Assembly: GCA_050249455.1 (NCBI GenBank)
Contig: JBFWQM010000321.1
Coordinates: 1-5,039, forward strand
Length of the DNA: 5,039 bases
Direction of reading: 5' to 3'
DNA from: JBFWQM01 sp050249455
Lineage (GTDB): Bacteria; Pseudomonadota; Alphaproteobacteria; MPNO01; VGEU01
In this document: positions 1 through 5,039 of the stretch, piece after piece
How positions within the stretch are numbered: the first letter of the stretch is position 1
Layout: each line of letters begins with the position of its first letter
Made by a program: the position numbers and the translations under genes
Notes under the pieces: generated by a model
The model's input: only the letters and a program-made list of their open reading frames with translations
Database searches by the model: none
Told to the model about the DNA's origin: nothing

Positions 1-200
1 TTGCGCGAGCGGTAGACGGTGACGTGCTCCATCCCGGTCACCTCCAGGGTGTCGGCCTGCGCCATGAGGTTGTTGGTGTAGCCGCCGCCGCCGTTGGTCT
101 TGCGGCAGGTCGAGCAGTAGCAGTGGTTGATCGGGTACGGCGTGTGCGATACGACGGAGAACCGCACCGCGCCGCAGTGGCAGGAGCCTTCGAGCTTCAT
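1..200 (-). CDS. GFA/CENP-V domain zinc-binding protein (partial, N-terminal 66 residues)
   Basis: This gene reads leftward from ATG at 200-198 and leaves the window without a stop, so only the N-terminus is seen. The translation starts MKLEGSCHCGAVRFSV and continues with HCYCSTCRKTNGGGGY. The CxCGAVRF motif (Cys7, Cys9) and the CxCxxCRK motif (Cys27, Cys29, Cys32) are the zinc-binding signature at the start of the GFA family, named after glutathione-dependent formaldehyde-activating enzyme. Most members of this family are small cytoplasmic proteins of about 120-190 residues with no proven reaction, so a formaldehyde-related role should not be assumed. The start is supported by AGAAGGG at 214-208, seven bases upstream, and by the usual distance from Met to the first CxC. 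The start codon overlaps the ATG of the divergent beta-helix gene. Family membership is near certain; function is open. Confidence 0.93.
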   Translation of the reverse strand, partial: MKLEGSCHCGAVRFSVVSHTPYPINHCYCSTCRKTNGGGGYTNNLMAQADTLEVTGMEHVTVYRSR

Positions 201-214
201 GTCCGGACCCTTCT
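182..214. promoter_or_regulatory. Overlapping divergent translation starts (CATG) with reciprocal Shine-Dalgarno sites
   Basis: CATG at 198-201 contains the ATG of the plus-strand beta-helix gene (199-201) and, on the other strand, the ATG of the GFA gene (200-198). Each gene has an SD-like site inside the other's coding sequence: AGGAG at 182-186 for the plus gene and AGAAGGG at 214-208 for the minus gene. There is no intergenic DNA, so the promoters must lie inside the opposing coding regions or further away. Either start could be misplaced, but the GFA start fits its family well and the plus-strand frame offers no later start before the signal peptide. Confidence 0.6.
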
Positions 215-1734
215 CGCCCAACGCCGCCGGCCGACCGGCGGCCCGATCCAGCCTACACGCGCGCCGCGCGCCGTGCATCGCGCTCGTCGCGGCGCTGTTC
301 GTCGCGCCGGCGCGCGCGCAGACGGTGACGATCGCGCCGGAAACCGACGCGGCCGCGGCGGTCGCGGCGGCGCCGGCCGGCACCGCATTCGTCTTCGCGC
401 CCGGCGTGCACCGGCTCGCCGCGCCGATCGTGCCGAAGGACGGCGATTCCTTCGCCGGCCGGCCGGGCGCCGTGCTGTCGGGCGCCGCGCCGCTGTCGGG
501 CTTCGTGCGCGAGGGCGCGTTCTGGGTGCTGGCGCGGGCGTTCGCGGAGACCGGCGGCCACGGCGCGTGCCGCCGCGCGGCCGACGGCACCGGCCGCATT
601 GCCTGCCGCTTCGCCGAGGAACTCTTCGTCGACGGCGCGCCGGCGCCGCGCGCGGAATCGGCCGAAGACGTGGACGCGGCCGGCTGGCACCTCGACGCCG
701 GACGCGGCCGGCTGGTGCTCGGCTTCGACCCGGCGGGCCGCACTGTCGAGCTCGCGGCGGCGCCGGCGGCGTTCGCCGGCCCGGCGCGCGGCGTCGCGAT
801 CCGCGGCCTGGTCGTCGAGCGCTTCGCGAACCCGGCGCAGCGCGGCGCGATCCAGGGCATGGAGAGCGAATCCTGGACGGTCGAGGGCAACGTCGTCCGC
901 TTCAACCACGGCCTCGGCATCCGTGTCGGGCCGCGCATGCGGGTGACGGGCAACCGCGTCCACGACAACGGCCAGCTCGGCATCGGCGGCAACGGCAACG
1001 ACGTCGTGGTCGAGGGCAACGCGATCGTCGGCAACAACCGCCTCGGCTTCGACCCGGAATGGGAGGCCGGCGGCGCCAAGTTCGTGCTGACCCATCGGCT
1101 GGTGCTGCGCGGCAACTGCGTCGCCGGCAACGGCGGCAGCGGCCTGTGGACCGACATCAACGCCGACGACACGCTGGTCGAGGGCAATGTGGTGGTCGGC
1201 AACGCCAACGCCGGCATCCAGCACGAGATCGGCGGCCGCACGGTCATCCGCGGCAACCTCGCCGCCTTCAACGGCCGGGCCAAGGACGTCTGGCTGTGGG
1301 GCGCGCAGATCCTGGTGCAGAACTCGCGCGACACGGTGGTCGAGGACAACACCGTCGTGGTCGCGGCCGACGGCGGCGCCGGCATCGCCCTGGTCCACCA
1401 GCGCCGCCTGGACGGCTACGGCAACCCGGCGCTCACCGTGCGCAATACCGTGCGCGGCAACCGCATCGTCTACCTCGGCGGCGACGGCCGGTCGGGCGCG
1501 GTCGCCGACGCCGATCCGGACGTGCTGCTCGGCGGCGGCAACGTCTTCGCCGCGAACCGCTATGTCGGCGTCGATCCGGGGCGCGCCGCGTGGGCGTGGG
1601 GCGGGCGGATGCTGGCGTGGGCGGACTTCCGCGCCGCCGGGCACGAGGCCGGCGGCAGTCTCGCTTCCGGCGTCGCCGCGGCGCTGGCGCCGGTCGACGG
1701 CGCGCTCAGCGGTCGCTGCGCCGCTCCAGGATGA
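199..1734 (+). CDS. Exported right-handed parallel beta-helix repeat protein
   Basis: This gene encodes 511 residues from ATG 199. The first 40 residues form a long signal peptide: an Arg-rich n-region with RR at 22-23, a hydrophobic core at about 25-36, and a probable cleavage APARA|Q after Ala40, so the protein should be periplasmic or secreted. Residues 41-195 form an N-terminal domain with two cysteines (124 and 136) that could form a disulfide. Residues about 199-440 hold repeated short strands of the type VxGNxVxxNxGxGI, the PbH1/beta-helix pattern with Asn and Gly at turns. Notable segments are GLWTDIN (315-321) and QHEIGG (341-346), which recur in bacterial beta-helix proteins of this type and could line a binding groove. 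The fold is shared by pectate lyases, alginate lyases and C5-epimerases, but I cannot identify catalytic residues. The start is supported by AGGAG at 182-186, although the 12-base spacing is long; no later in-frame start precedes the signal peptide core. It overlaps the convergent membrane-protein gene by 29 bp. A role in trimming or modifying the polysaccharide made by the nearby genes is inference. Confidence 0.88.
   Translation: MSGPFSPNAAGRPAARSSLHARRAPCIALVAALFVAPARAQTVTIAPETDAAAAVAAAPAGTAFVFAPGVHRLAAPIVPKDGDSFAGRPGAVLSGAAPLSGFVREGAFWVLARAFAETGGHGACRRAADGTGRIACRFAEELFVDGAPAPRAESAEDVDAAGWHLDAGRGRLVLGFDPAGRTVELAAAPAAFAGPARGVAIRGLVVERFANPAQRGAIQGMESESWTVEGNVVRFNHGLGIRVGPRMRVTGNRVHDNGQLGIGGNGNDVVVEGNAIVGNNRLGFDPEWEAGGAKFVLTHRLVLRGNCVAGNGGSGLWTDINADDTLVEGNVVVGNANAGIQHEIGGRTVIRGNLAAFNGRAKDVWLWGAQILVQNSRDTVVEDNTVVVAADGGAGIALVHQRRLDGYGNPALTVRNTVRGNRIVYLGGDGRSGAVADADPDVLLGGGNVFAANRYVGVDPGRAAWAWGGRMLAWADFRAAGHEAGGSLASGVAAALAPVDGALSGRCAAPG
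1706..1734. other. Convergent 29-bp overlap of two gene ends
   Basis: The beta-helix gene ends with TGA at 1732-1734 and the opposing membrane-protein gene ends with TGA at 1708-1706, so their last coding bases lie on opposite strands of the same DNA. Both C-termini are hydrophilic tails beyond the recognisable folds (GRCAAPG and ILERRSDR). I see no hairpin plus T-run terminator at the junction. Transcripts from both sides would be complementary at their 3' ends. Confidence 0.75.
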
Positions 1735-3223
1735 CCGGGCGCGCGTCATAGGGGAAATGCGTGCGCACCCACGGCGAGCTGCGGTCGAGGCCGCGCAGCG
1801 CATAGTCCGCCGGCTCGACCCGGCGGTAGTCGCGCTCCAGCCAGCCGCGGTCGAGCTCGTAGAACAGCGGCGTGACGACGATGGCCGGCGGCCGGATCAG
1901 CCCGCGCTCGATGGTCCAGGCGCAGAACTCGTAGTTGTAGGTGCGCGCCCCGCCGGCGCGCGCGAGGTAGAGGTAGACGCCGGCCGCCGCGGCGCCGTCG
2001 GGTATCGGGTGCGCGCCGAGCGTGCGCGCCGCCGCGGCATAGTTTGCCGCCGCGGGGTGGACGAGCCCGGCGGCGAGCGACTTCACCGCCTCGTAGGCGA
2101 CGCCGACCGTGACCAGGGCGACCGCCGCCGTCGCCGCGGCGCGCCGCGCCGGGACGCGCAGCAGCGCGTGCATCAGCAGCATCACCAGCAGCGCGCTGGT
2201 CACCTGCGCCTGCAGGTAGTCGAGCGCGGAGACCAGCGACACCGCGACCAGCAGCGCTGCGTAGATCGCGGCTGGCCGGCGCAGCGGCCGCCACAGCCAC
2301 GCCGCCGCGGCCAGCAGCGCCAGCGCCGGCGCCAGCCGCAGGTAGCGGTGCAGCCGGCCGAAATGCTGGTCCAGGTTGCGCAGCGCCGCATAGAGCTGGT
2401 CGGCGGTGCCGGCCGCCTCGGGCCGGATCTGGTGGACGAAGACGAGCTGGCGGCCGATGTGGCGCACCACGCTCGCCAGCGCGTCGGGCGCGACGGTGGC
2501 CCACAGGCCGAACAGCGCGAACGCCATCGCCGCGGCGAGGCCGAGATAGAGCGCCGCGTCGCCGCGCCGCCCGGCCGACCATGTCGCCGCCGCGCCGAAG
2601 CCGACGAACGCGAACGCCGCGAGCGGCGAGGTGAACAGGCACAGCGCCGCCAGCGCGCCGGCGGCGATCCGCCGCGCCGCCGACGGCGGCCCGAACAGCA
2701 CGGCGAGCGAGGAGAGCCCGAGCAGGATGCCGAGCGACTGCGGGTGCGGGTTGATCGCCATGCAGAAAAAGATGCCGGCGGCGAGCCATGCGCCCCATGC
2801 CGCGCCCCGCTGCGCGTCGCGCCCCGGCGCCGGCCCGCGCACCGGCAGCCGCGCCGCGCACAGCCACAGCGCCGCGATGCCCGCGACGTGGATCGCCGCC
2901 GAGCCGAGCTGGAACGTCGCGAGCCCGACCCCGAACGCCTTGTAGAGCGCGGCCCAGAACAGGATGTAGCCGGGCACGTAGACGTCGAACCGGTCGGCCA
3001 GCGCCGGGTCGAAGCACGACAGCCCGAACGACGCCGCGCGGCCCTCGGTCGCCAGCCGGATCGCCGGCTCGTGGAAGAACTGGAAGTCGGCATAGGGCAG
3101 CGGCAGGCCGAGCGCCCACAGCCCGCCAAACCACGCCGCGGCGATCAGCGCGGGCACGGCCGGCCCGTCCGCCCGCAGGACGGGGCGGCGGCGGTCGTCC
3201 TCGCGCGGCGACGGCGGCGGCAT
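1706..3223 (-). CDS. Polytopic membrane protein, putative GT-C-type glycosyltransferase
   Basis: This gene encodes 505 residues from ATG 3223 to TGA at 1708-1706. After a short Arg-rich cytoplasmic start (RRR at 11-13) comes TM1 at about 22-42. An external loop follows with PYADFQFFHEPAIRLATEG (43-61), and then DRFDVYVPGYILFWAALYKAFG (77-98). A TM helix, then a loop with an acidic residue (here Asp46) followed by an amphipathic A/L..G stretch and a YxPGY-like segment, is the layout of GT-C transferases, which use polyprenyl-phosphate sugars outside the membrane. Further hydrophobic segments lie at about 101-125, 142-157, 162-178, 186-212, 222-244, 298-312, 318-334, 338-356 and 362-382. A roughly 120-residue hydrophilic C-terminal domain follows (385-505). 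I do not recognise a named family. The open frame extends 88 codons upstream through the palindromic repeat, but that extension is low-complexity repeat translation and was excluded. There is no clear SD before ATG 3223; GTG at residue 23 is a weaker alternative because it would cut into TM1. It is transcribed divergently from the ligase-like gene. Membrane protein is near certain; GT-C is moderate. Confidence 0.8.
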   Translation of the reverse strand: MPPPSPREDDRRRPVLRADGPAVPALIAAAWFGGLWALGLPLPYADFQFFHEPAIRLATEGRAASFGLSCFDPALADRFDVYVPGYILFWAALYKAFGVGLATFQLGSAAIHVAGIAALWLCAARLPVRGPAPGRDAQRGAAWGAWLAAGIFFCMAINPHPQSLGILLGLSSLAVLFGPPSAARRIAAGALAALCLFTSPLAAFAFVGFGAAATWSAGRRGDAALYLGLAAAMAFALFGLWATVAPDALASVVRHIGRQLVFVHQIRPEAAGTADQLYAALRNLDQHFGRLHRYLRLAPALALLAAAAWLWRPLRRPAAIYAALLVAVSLVSALDYLQAQVTSALLVMLLMHALLRVPARRAAATAAVALVTVGVAYEAVKSLAAGLVHPAAANYAAAARTLGAHPIPDGAAAAGVYLYLARAGGARTYNYEFCAWTIERGLIRPPAIVVTPLFYELDRGWLERDYRRVEPADYALRGLDRSSPWVRTHFPYDARPVILERRSDR

Positions 3224-3240
3224 GGCGGGTTGATAGCACG
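3224..3240 (-). promoter_or_regulatory. Possible -10 box against the start of the membrane-protein gene
   Basis: Read on the minus strand, CGTGCTATCAACCCGCC runs directly into ATG 3223. TATCAA (3235-3230), preceded by TGC, resembles a -10 element and ends six bases before the ATG, which would put transcription initiation at or next to the start codon. No SD is present, in line with a leaderless message. No convincing -35 hexamer is found at 16-18 bases. The sequence closely matches the one in front of the divergent ligase-like gene. Confidence 0.35.
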
Positions 3241-3243
3241 CGG

Positions 3244-3253
3244 CGGTTAACCG
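3244..3253. repeat. Short palindrome CGGTTAACCG
   Basis: This perfect 10-bp palindrome lies about 20 bases upstream of the membrane-protein ATG. TTAA is very rare in DNA this rich in GC. The only other copy I found is GTTAACC at 4826-4832, in the other noncoding gap. It could be a regulator site; TTAACC resembles a CtrA half-site, but the second half-site at the CtrA spacing is missing. The function is unknown. Confidence 0.3.
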
Positions 3254-3310
3254 GGGCCGAGTCGGGCGCCGGGGTGGCACAGTTGGTCTGGCATTGCGAG
3301 GCGGAAGCGC

Positions 3311-3390
3311 CCCCTCCCCCAACCCCCTCCCACGAGGGCAGGAGGCCTTGTCCTCTCCCTCCCCTCGTGGGAGGGGGTTGGGCGGAGGGG
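3311..3390. repeat. REP/MITE-like intergenic palindrome, 80 bp
   Basis: Two inverted arms at 3311-3338 and 3362-3390 pair over 28 bp with a single unpaired G in the right arm. The inner 21 bp (3318-3338 with 3362-3382) pair perfectly. The left arm is C-rich (AACCCCCTCCCACGAGGG) and the right arm is its complement. The 23-base loop (3339-3361) can form a smaller stem, GAGG with CCTC. This composition matches the dispersed C-rich/G-rich palindromes common between genes in high-GC proteobacteria, whose translation gives the familiar NPLPRG-type peptide. The two flanking genes point away from it, so it is not placed to act as a terminator. No transposase and no clear target duplication are seen. 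Confidence 0.75.
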
Positions 3391-3450
3391 CCGTCACCGC
3401 GCGCCGGCTGTCCGCCGGGACCCAACCCCGGCGACCGATTGAGTCGACCC

Positions 3451-3470
3451 CGCGTGCTACCTTCCCCGCC
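3451..3470 (+). promoter_or_regulatory. Possible -10 box against the GTG start of the ligase-like gene
   Basis: CGCGTGCTACCTTCCCCGCC leads directly into GTG 3471. TACCTT (3458-3463), preceded by TGC, resembles an extended -10 element and ends seven bases before the GTG, so transcription would begin at about the start codon. TTGAGT at 3439-3444 looks like a -35 element, but its spacing of 13 bases is too short for a normal promoter. No SD is present. The box mirrors that of the divergent gene. Confidence 0.35.
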
Positions 3471-4793
3471 GTGAAGACGTTCCTCATCCTCCTCGCCGCC
3501 GCGCTGGCGGGCTATGCGCTGTTCGGCAAGGGCTTCGCCTATCTCGGCCGCGCGCCGCTGTTCGTCGGCGAGGCGGTGCTGGCGGTCGGCGTCGCCCAGC
3601 TCGCGTGGTCCGGCGCGTGGCGGGCGGTGCCGCGCAGCGCCACGATTGCGGCGATCGTCGCGTTTGCCGCCTGGGGCGCGGCGCGGACGCTGCCTTATCT
3701 GCCGGTGCACGGCATGGACGCGCTGCGCGACGCCGTCGTGTGGGGCTATGCCGCGTTCGCGCTGCTGGTCGCCGCGGCGCTGCGGGCGGAGGCCGCCACC
3801 GGCCGCGCGCTGGCGCTTTACGCCGCCTGGGCGCCGGCCTACCTGATCGCGATCCCGGCCCTCTATCTCGGATTCCGCTTCGTCGAGCCGGCGATTCCGT
3901 TTTGGCCGGGAACCGACGTGCCGCTGGTGTTCCTCAAGGCGGGCGACATCGGCGTCCATGTCGGCGCGGCCGCGGCGTTCCTGCTGCTGCGGCCGGGCGC
4001 GCGCGACGGCCGGCCGCCGGCGCCGGCGATCGACTGGGCGGCGTGGGCGGCGGCGGCGTTCATGATCGTGCTGCTCGCCGCGATCAAGCGGGCGGGCTTC
4101 GTCGCCGCAGTGGCGGCGCTGGTGGTCGCGACGGCGCTGATGCCGAGCTGGCGCGCGCTGCGCCCGGTCGCCCTGGCGGCGGCGGTCGTCGCGGCGGTGG
4201 CGGCCGGCGGGCTCACCCTCGACTTCGGGTTCCAGCAGCGCCCGCTGTCGCCCGCGATGCTGGGGGAGAGCCTGTCCAGCCTCGCCGGCGAGACCGCGGT
4301 CGGCCACCTCGACGGCCCGAAGGGCTGGCGGCTGGAGTGGTGGCGCGCCATCGCCGGCTACACCGTGTTCGGAGAGCTGTTCTGGACCGGCCGCGGCTTC
4401 GGCGTGTCGCTGGCCGACGCCGACGGGTTCGCCGACAACGTCGATCCCGGCAACCGCGGCCCGCACAGCGCGCATTTCAACATCCTGGCGCGCGCCGGGG
4501 TGCCCGGCCTCGTGCTGTGGGGCGCGGTCAACCTGTGCTTCGCCGCCGCGGTGCTGCGCCGGCAGCGCCGCGCGCGCCGCGACGGCGCCCGCGGCGCGGC
4601 GGCGACCGGCGCGTGGCTGCTCGCCGCATGGGCCGCCTTCCTCGCCAACCTGTCGTTCGACGTCTACCTGGAGGGCCCGCCCGGCGGCATCTGGTACTGG
4701 AGCCTGGTCGGCTTCGGCATCGCCTGGGCAGCCGGGCCGGCGGCGGCGCGCCGGGCGCCGGCCGGCGCCCCGTCGCGGGCCGCGGCGCCATGA
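3471..4793 (+). CDS. O-antigen ligase/polymerase (Wzy/WaaL-type) membrane protein
   Basis: This gene encodes 440 residues from GTG 3471. About 12 hydrophobic segments are visible, at roughly 3-19, 28-46, 56-74, 89-105, 113-133, 150-173, 189-204, 208-224, 231-249, 343-362, 380-396 and 404-422. A large periplasmic-type loop lies at about 250-340. The Wzy_C/O-antigen ligase signature is clear: IKRAGFVAAV (205-214) corresponds to the SRGA..A segment with Arg207; GWRLEWWRAI (285-294) carries Arg287; WTGRGFGV (305-312) is the GxGfG element; and HSAHFNILARAGVPGLVL (332-349) matches the HNxxLxxLaexGxpGl motif, with His332 as the likely essential histidine. Such proteins transfer or polymerise undecaprenyl-linked glycans in the periplasm. 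Ligase and polymerase cannot be told apart from sequence; the downstream Wzx-type gene fits either. The frame is open 59 codons further upstream, but that part is translated palindrome repeat, and the hydrophobic N-terminus begins right after the GTG. The C-terminus is an Ala/Pro-rich tail. Confidence 0.85.
   Translation: MKTFLILLAAALAGYALFGKGFAYLGRAPLFVGEAVLAVGVAQLAWSGAWRAVPRSATIAAIVAFAAWGAARTLPYLPVHGMDALRDAVVWGYAAFALLVAAALRAEAATGRALALYAAWAPAYLIAIPALYLGFRFVEPAIPFWPGTDVPLVFLKAGDIGVHVGAAAAFLLLRPGARDGRPPAPAIDWAAWAAAAFMIVLLAAIKRAGFVAAVAALVVATALMPSWRALRPVALAAAVVAAVAAGGLTLDFGFQQRPLSPAMLGESLSSLAGETAVGHLDGPKGWRLEWWRAIAGYTVFGELFWTGRGFGVSLADADGFADNVDPGNRGPHSAHFNILARAGVPGLVLWGAVNLCFAAAVLRRQRRARRDGARGAAATGAWLLAAWAAFLANLSFDVYLEGPPGGIWYWSLVGFGIAWAAGPAAARRAPAGAPSRAAAP
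4753..4770. repeat. Perfect 18-bp GC palindrome inside the 3' end of the ligase-like gene
   Basis: GGGCGCCGGCCGGCGCCC is self-complementary over 18 bases and lies about 20 bases before the stop codon. It encodes part of the Ala/Gly/Pro-rich tail. With no T-run after it and only G and C in it, it may be chance in this composition, but it could slow transcription or fold in the mRNA. Confidence 0.4.
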
Positions 4794-4899
4794 CCGCCGC
4801 CGCCCGGCCGCCGCGGGAAGCCTTTGTTAACCATGCCGGGCCTAAGCCTTGCTTCCGTCATGGCCGCGTCATTCCGACCGCACGCAGGACCGTTCCCCA
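4794..4899 (+). promoter_or_regulatory. Intergenic gap before the flippase gene, with SD site
   Basis: This 106-base gap separates two co-oriented genes. It holds GTTAACC at 4826-4832, the second of only two TTAA sites I noticed, and an SD-like AGGA at 4886-4889, ten bases before TTG 4900. No convincing -35/-10 pair was found; TTGTTA at 4824-4829 has no good partner at 17 bases. No terminator hairpin with a T-run follows the ligase-like gene, so read-through into the flippase is plausible. Confidence 0.4.
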
Positions 4900-5039
4900 T
4901 TGCGCAAGTGGCTGACCTCCGGCTTCTGGGCGATCGTCGACCAGGGGGCCTACGCGGGGACGAACTTCATCGTCAACATCGCGCTCGCCCGCTGGCTGCC
5001 GCCCGACGCCTACGGCGCGTTCGCGGTCGCCTACGCGGC
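4900..5039 (+). CDS. Wzx-type polysaccharide flippase (partial, N-terminal 46 residues)
   Basis: The gene runs off the right edge. The visible protein, read from TTG as Met, is MRKWLTSGFWAIVDQGAYAG followed by TNFIVNIALARWLPPDAYGAFAVAYAA. The pattern GFWAxxDQGxYAGxNFxVNxxLARWLPPxxYGAFAxAYA is typical of the first helix and loop of O-antigen and exopolysaccharide flippases of the MATE/MVF (MOP) superfamily, which move undecaprenyl-linked repeat units across the inner membrane. TTG 4900 was chosen because AGGA lies ten bases upstream and because family members begin a few residues before the GFW segment. The only other in-frame start after the upstream TAA (4843-4845) is TTG 4849, which would add 17 residues. 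Its position after a Wzy/WaaL-type gene supports a Wzx-dependent polysaccharide locus. Confidence 0.85.
   Translation, partial: MRKWLTSGFWAIVDQGAYAGTNFIVNIALARWLPPDAYGAFAVAYA

Noticed and set aside
24..1751. Long plus-strand open frame rich in Arg, Ala and Gly
   Set aside because: It is an out-of-frame shadow of the beta-helix gene in GC-rich DNA, with no domain, no hydrophobic pattern and Arg-rich low complexity.
253..1803. 516-codon minus-strand open frame antisense to the beta-helix gene
   Set aside because: Its composition is rich in Ala, Arg, Asp and Val with no recognisable motifs, and it is explained by GC-biased codons of the real gene opposite it.
1187..3250. 687-codon plus-strand open frame antisense to the membrane-protein gene
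   Set aside because: It is a shadow frame spanning the end of one real gene and the opposite strand of another, with Arg/Gln-rich repeats and no fold signal.
3281..3305. Possible sigma-54 promoter (TGGCAC ... TGGCATTGCG)
   Set aside because: The GG and GC dinucleotides do not have the required -24/-12 spacing; TTGC is out of register with TGGCAC.
3311..3390. Palindrome as an intrinsic terminator
   Set aside because: Both neighbouring genes are transcribed away from it, and there is no T-run after either arm.
3259..3445. GAGTC (GANTC) sites at 3259-3263 and 3441-3445 as CcrM regulatory sites
   Set aside because: GANTC also occurs several times inside coding regions here (for example near 445, 655, 866, 3870 and 3892), so no promoter-specific enrichment can be claimed.
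1746..4475. 909-codon minus-strand open frame
   Set aside because: It crosses two oppositely oriented real genes and the palindrome, and its translation is low-complexity Arg/Ala/Gly.
4790..4915. Possible 41-codon ORF starting in an ATGA overlap with the ligase-like stop
   Set aside because: The ATGA arrangement is tempting, but no SD strong enough to support it is seen, the peptide (MTAAARPPREAF...) has no recognisable feature, and it runs into the flippase start.

Overview
The window is very GC-rich (clearly above 70% by eye), with strong G/C bias at third codon positions and long spurious open frames on both strands. Together with TTG and GTG starts and weak Shine-Dalgarno sequences, this suggests a high-GC alphaproteobacterium, perhaps of Rhodospirillales type. 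The taxonomic call is an inference from composition and protein style only.

Layout: (1) 1-200, minus strand, is the N-terminal part of a GFA/CENP-V-type zinc protein that runs off the left edge. (2) 199-1734, plus strand, is an exported right-handed parallel beta-helix protein whose ATG shares two bases with the start codon of the divergent GFA gene. (3) 1706-3223, minus strand, is a polytopic membrane protein of 505 residues with a GT-C-like layout. It converges on the beta-helix gene and overlaps its 3' end by 29 bp. (4) 3224-3470 is a divergent intergenic region holding a long imperfect palindrome (3311-3390) and a pair of look-alike -10-type boxes placed right against the two divergent start codons. 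(5) 3471-4793, plus strand, is an O-antigen ligase/polymerase-type membrane protein of 440 residues. (6) 4794-4899 is a short gap. (7) 4900 to the right edge, plus strand, is the N-terminus of a Wzx-type polysaccharide flippase.

The right half reads as part of a cell-surface polysaccharide locus. The flippase would move lipid-linked oligosaccharides across the inner membrane, the Wzy/WaaL-type protein would polymerise or ligate them in the periplasm, and the GT-C-like protein could add a sugar from a polyprenyl-phosphate donor. The exported beta-helix protein has the fold used by polysaccharide lyases and epimerases and could act on the same polymer, but its substrate cannot be read from the sequence. 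The GFA protein has no evident link to this pathway.

I see no RNA genes, CRISPR arrays, transposase genes or clearly undescribed system. The most interesting features are structural: a CATG divergent start overlap, a convergent gene overlap, a REP/MITE-like palindrome that cannot sensibly be a terminator where it lies, and two near-identical start-proximal boxes suggesting leaderless transcription.
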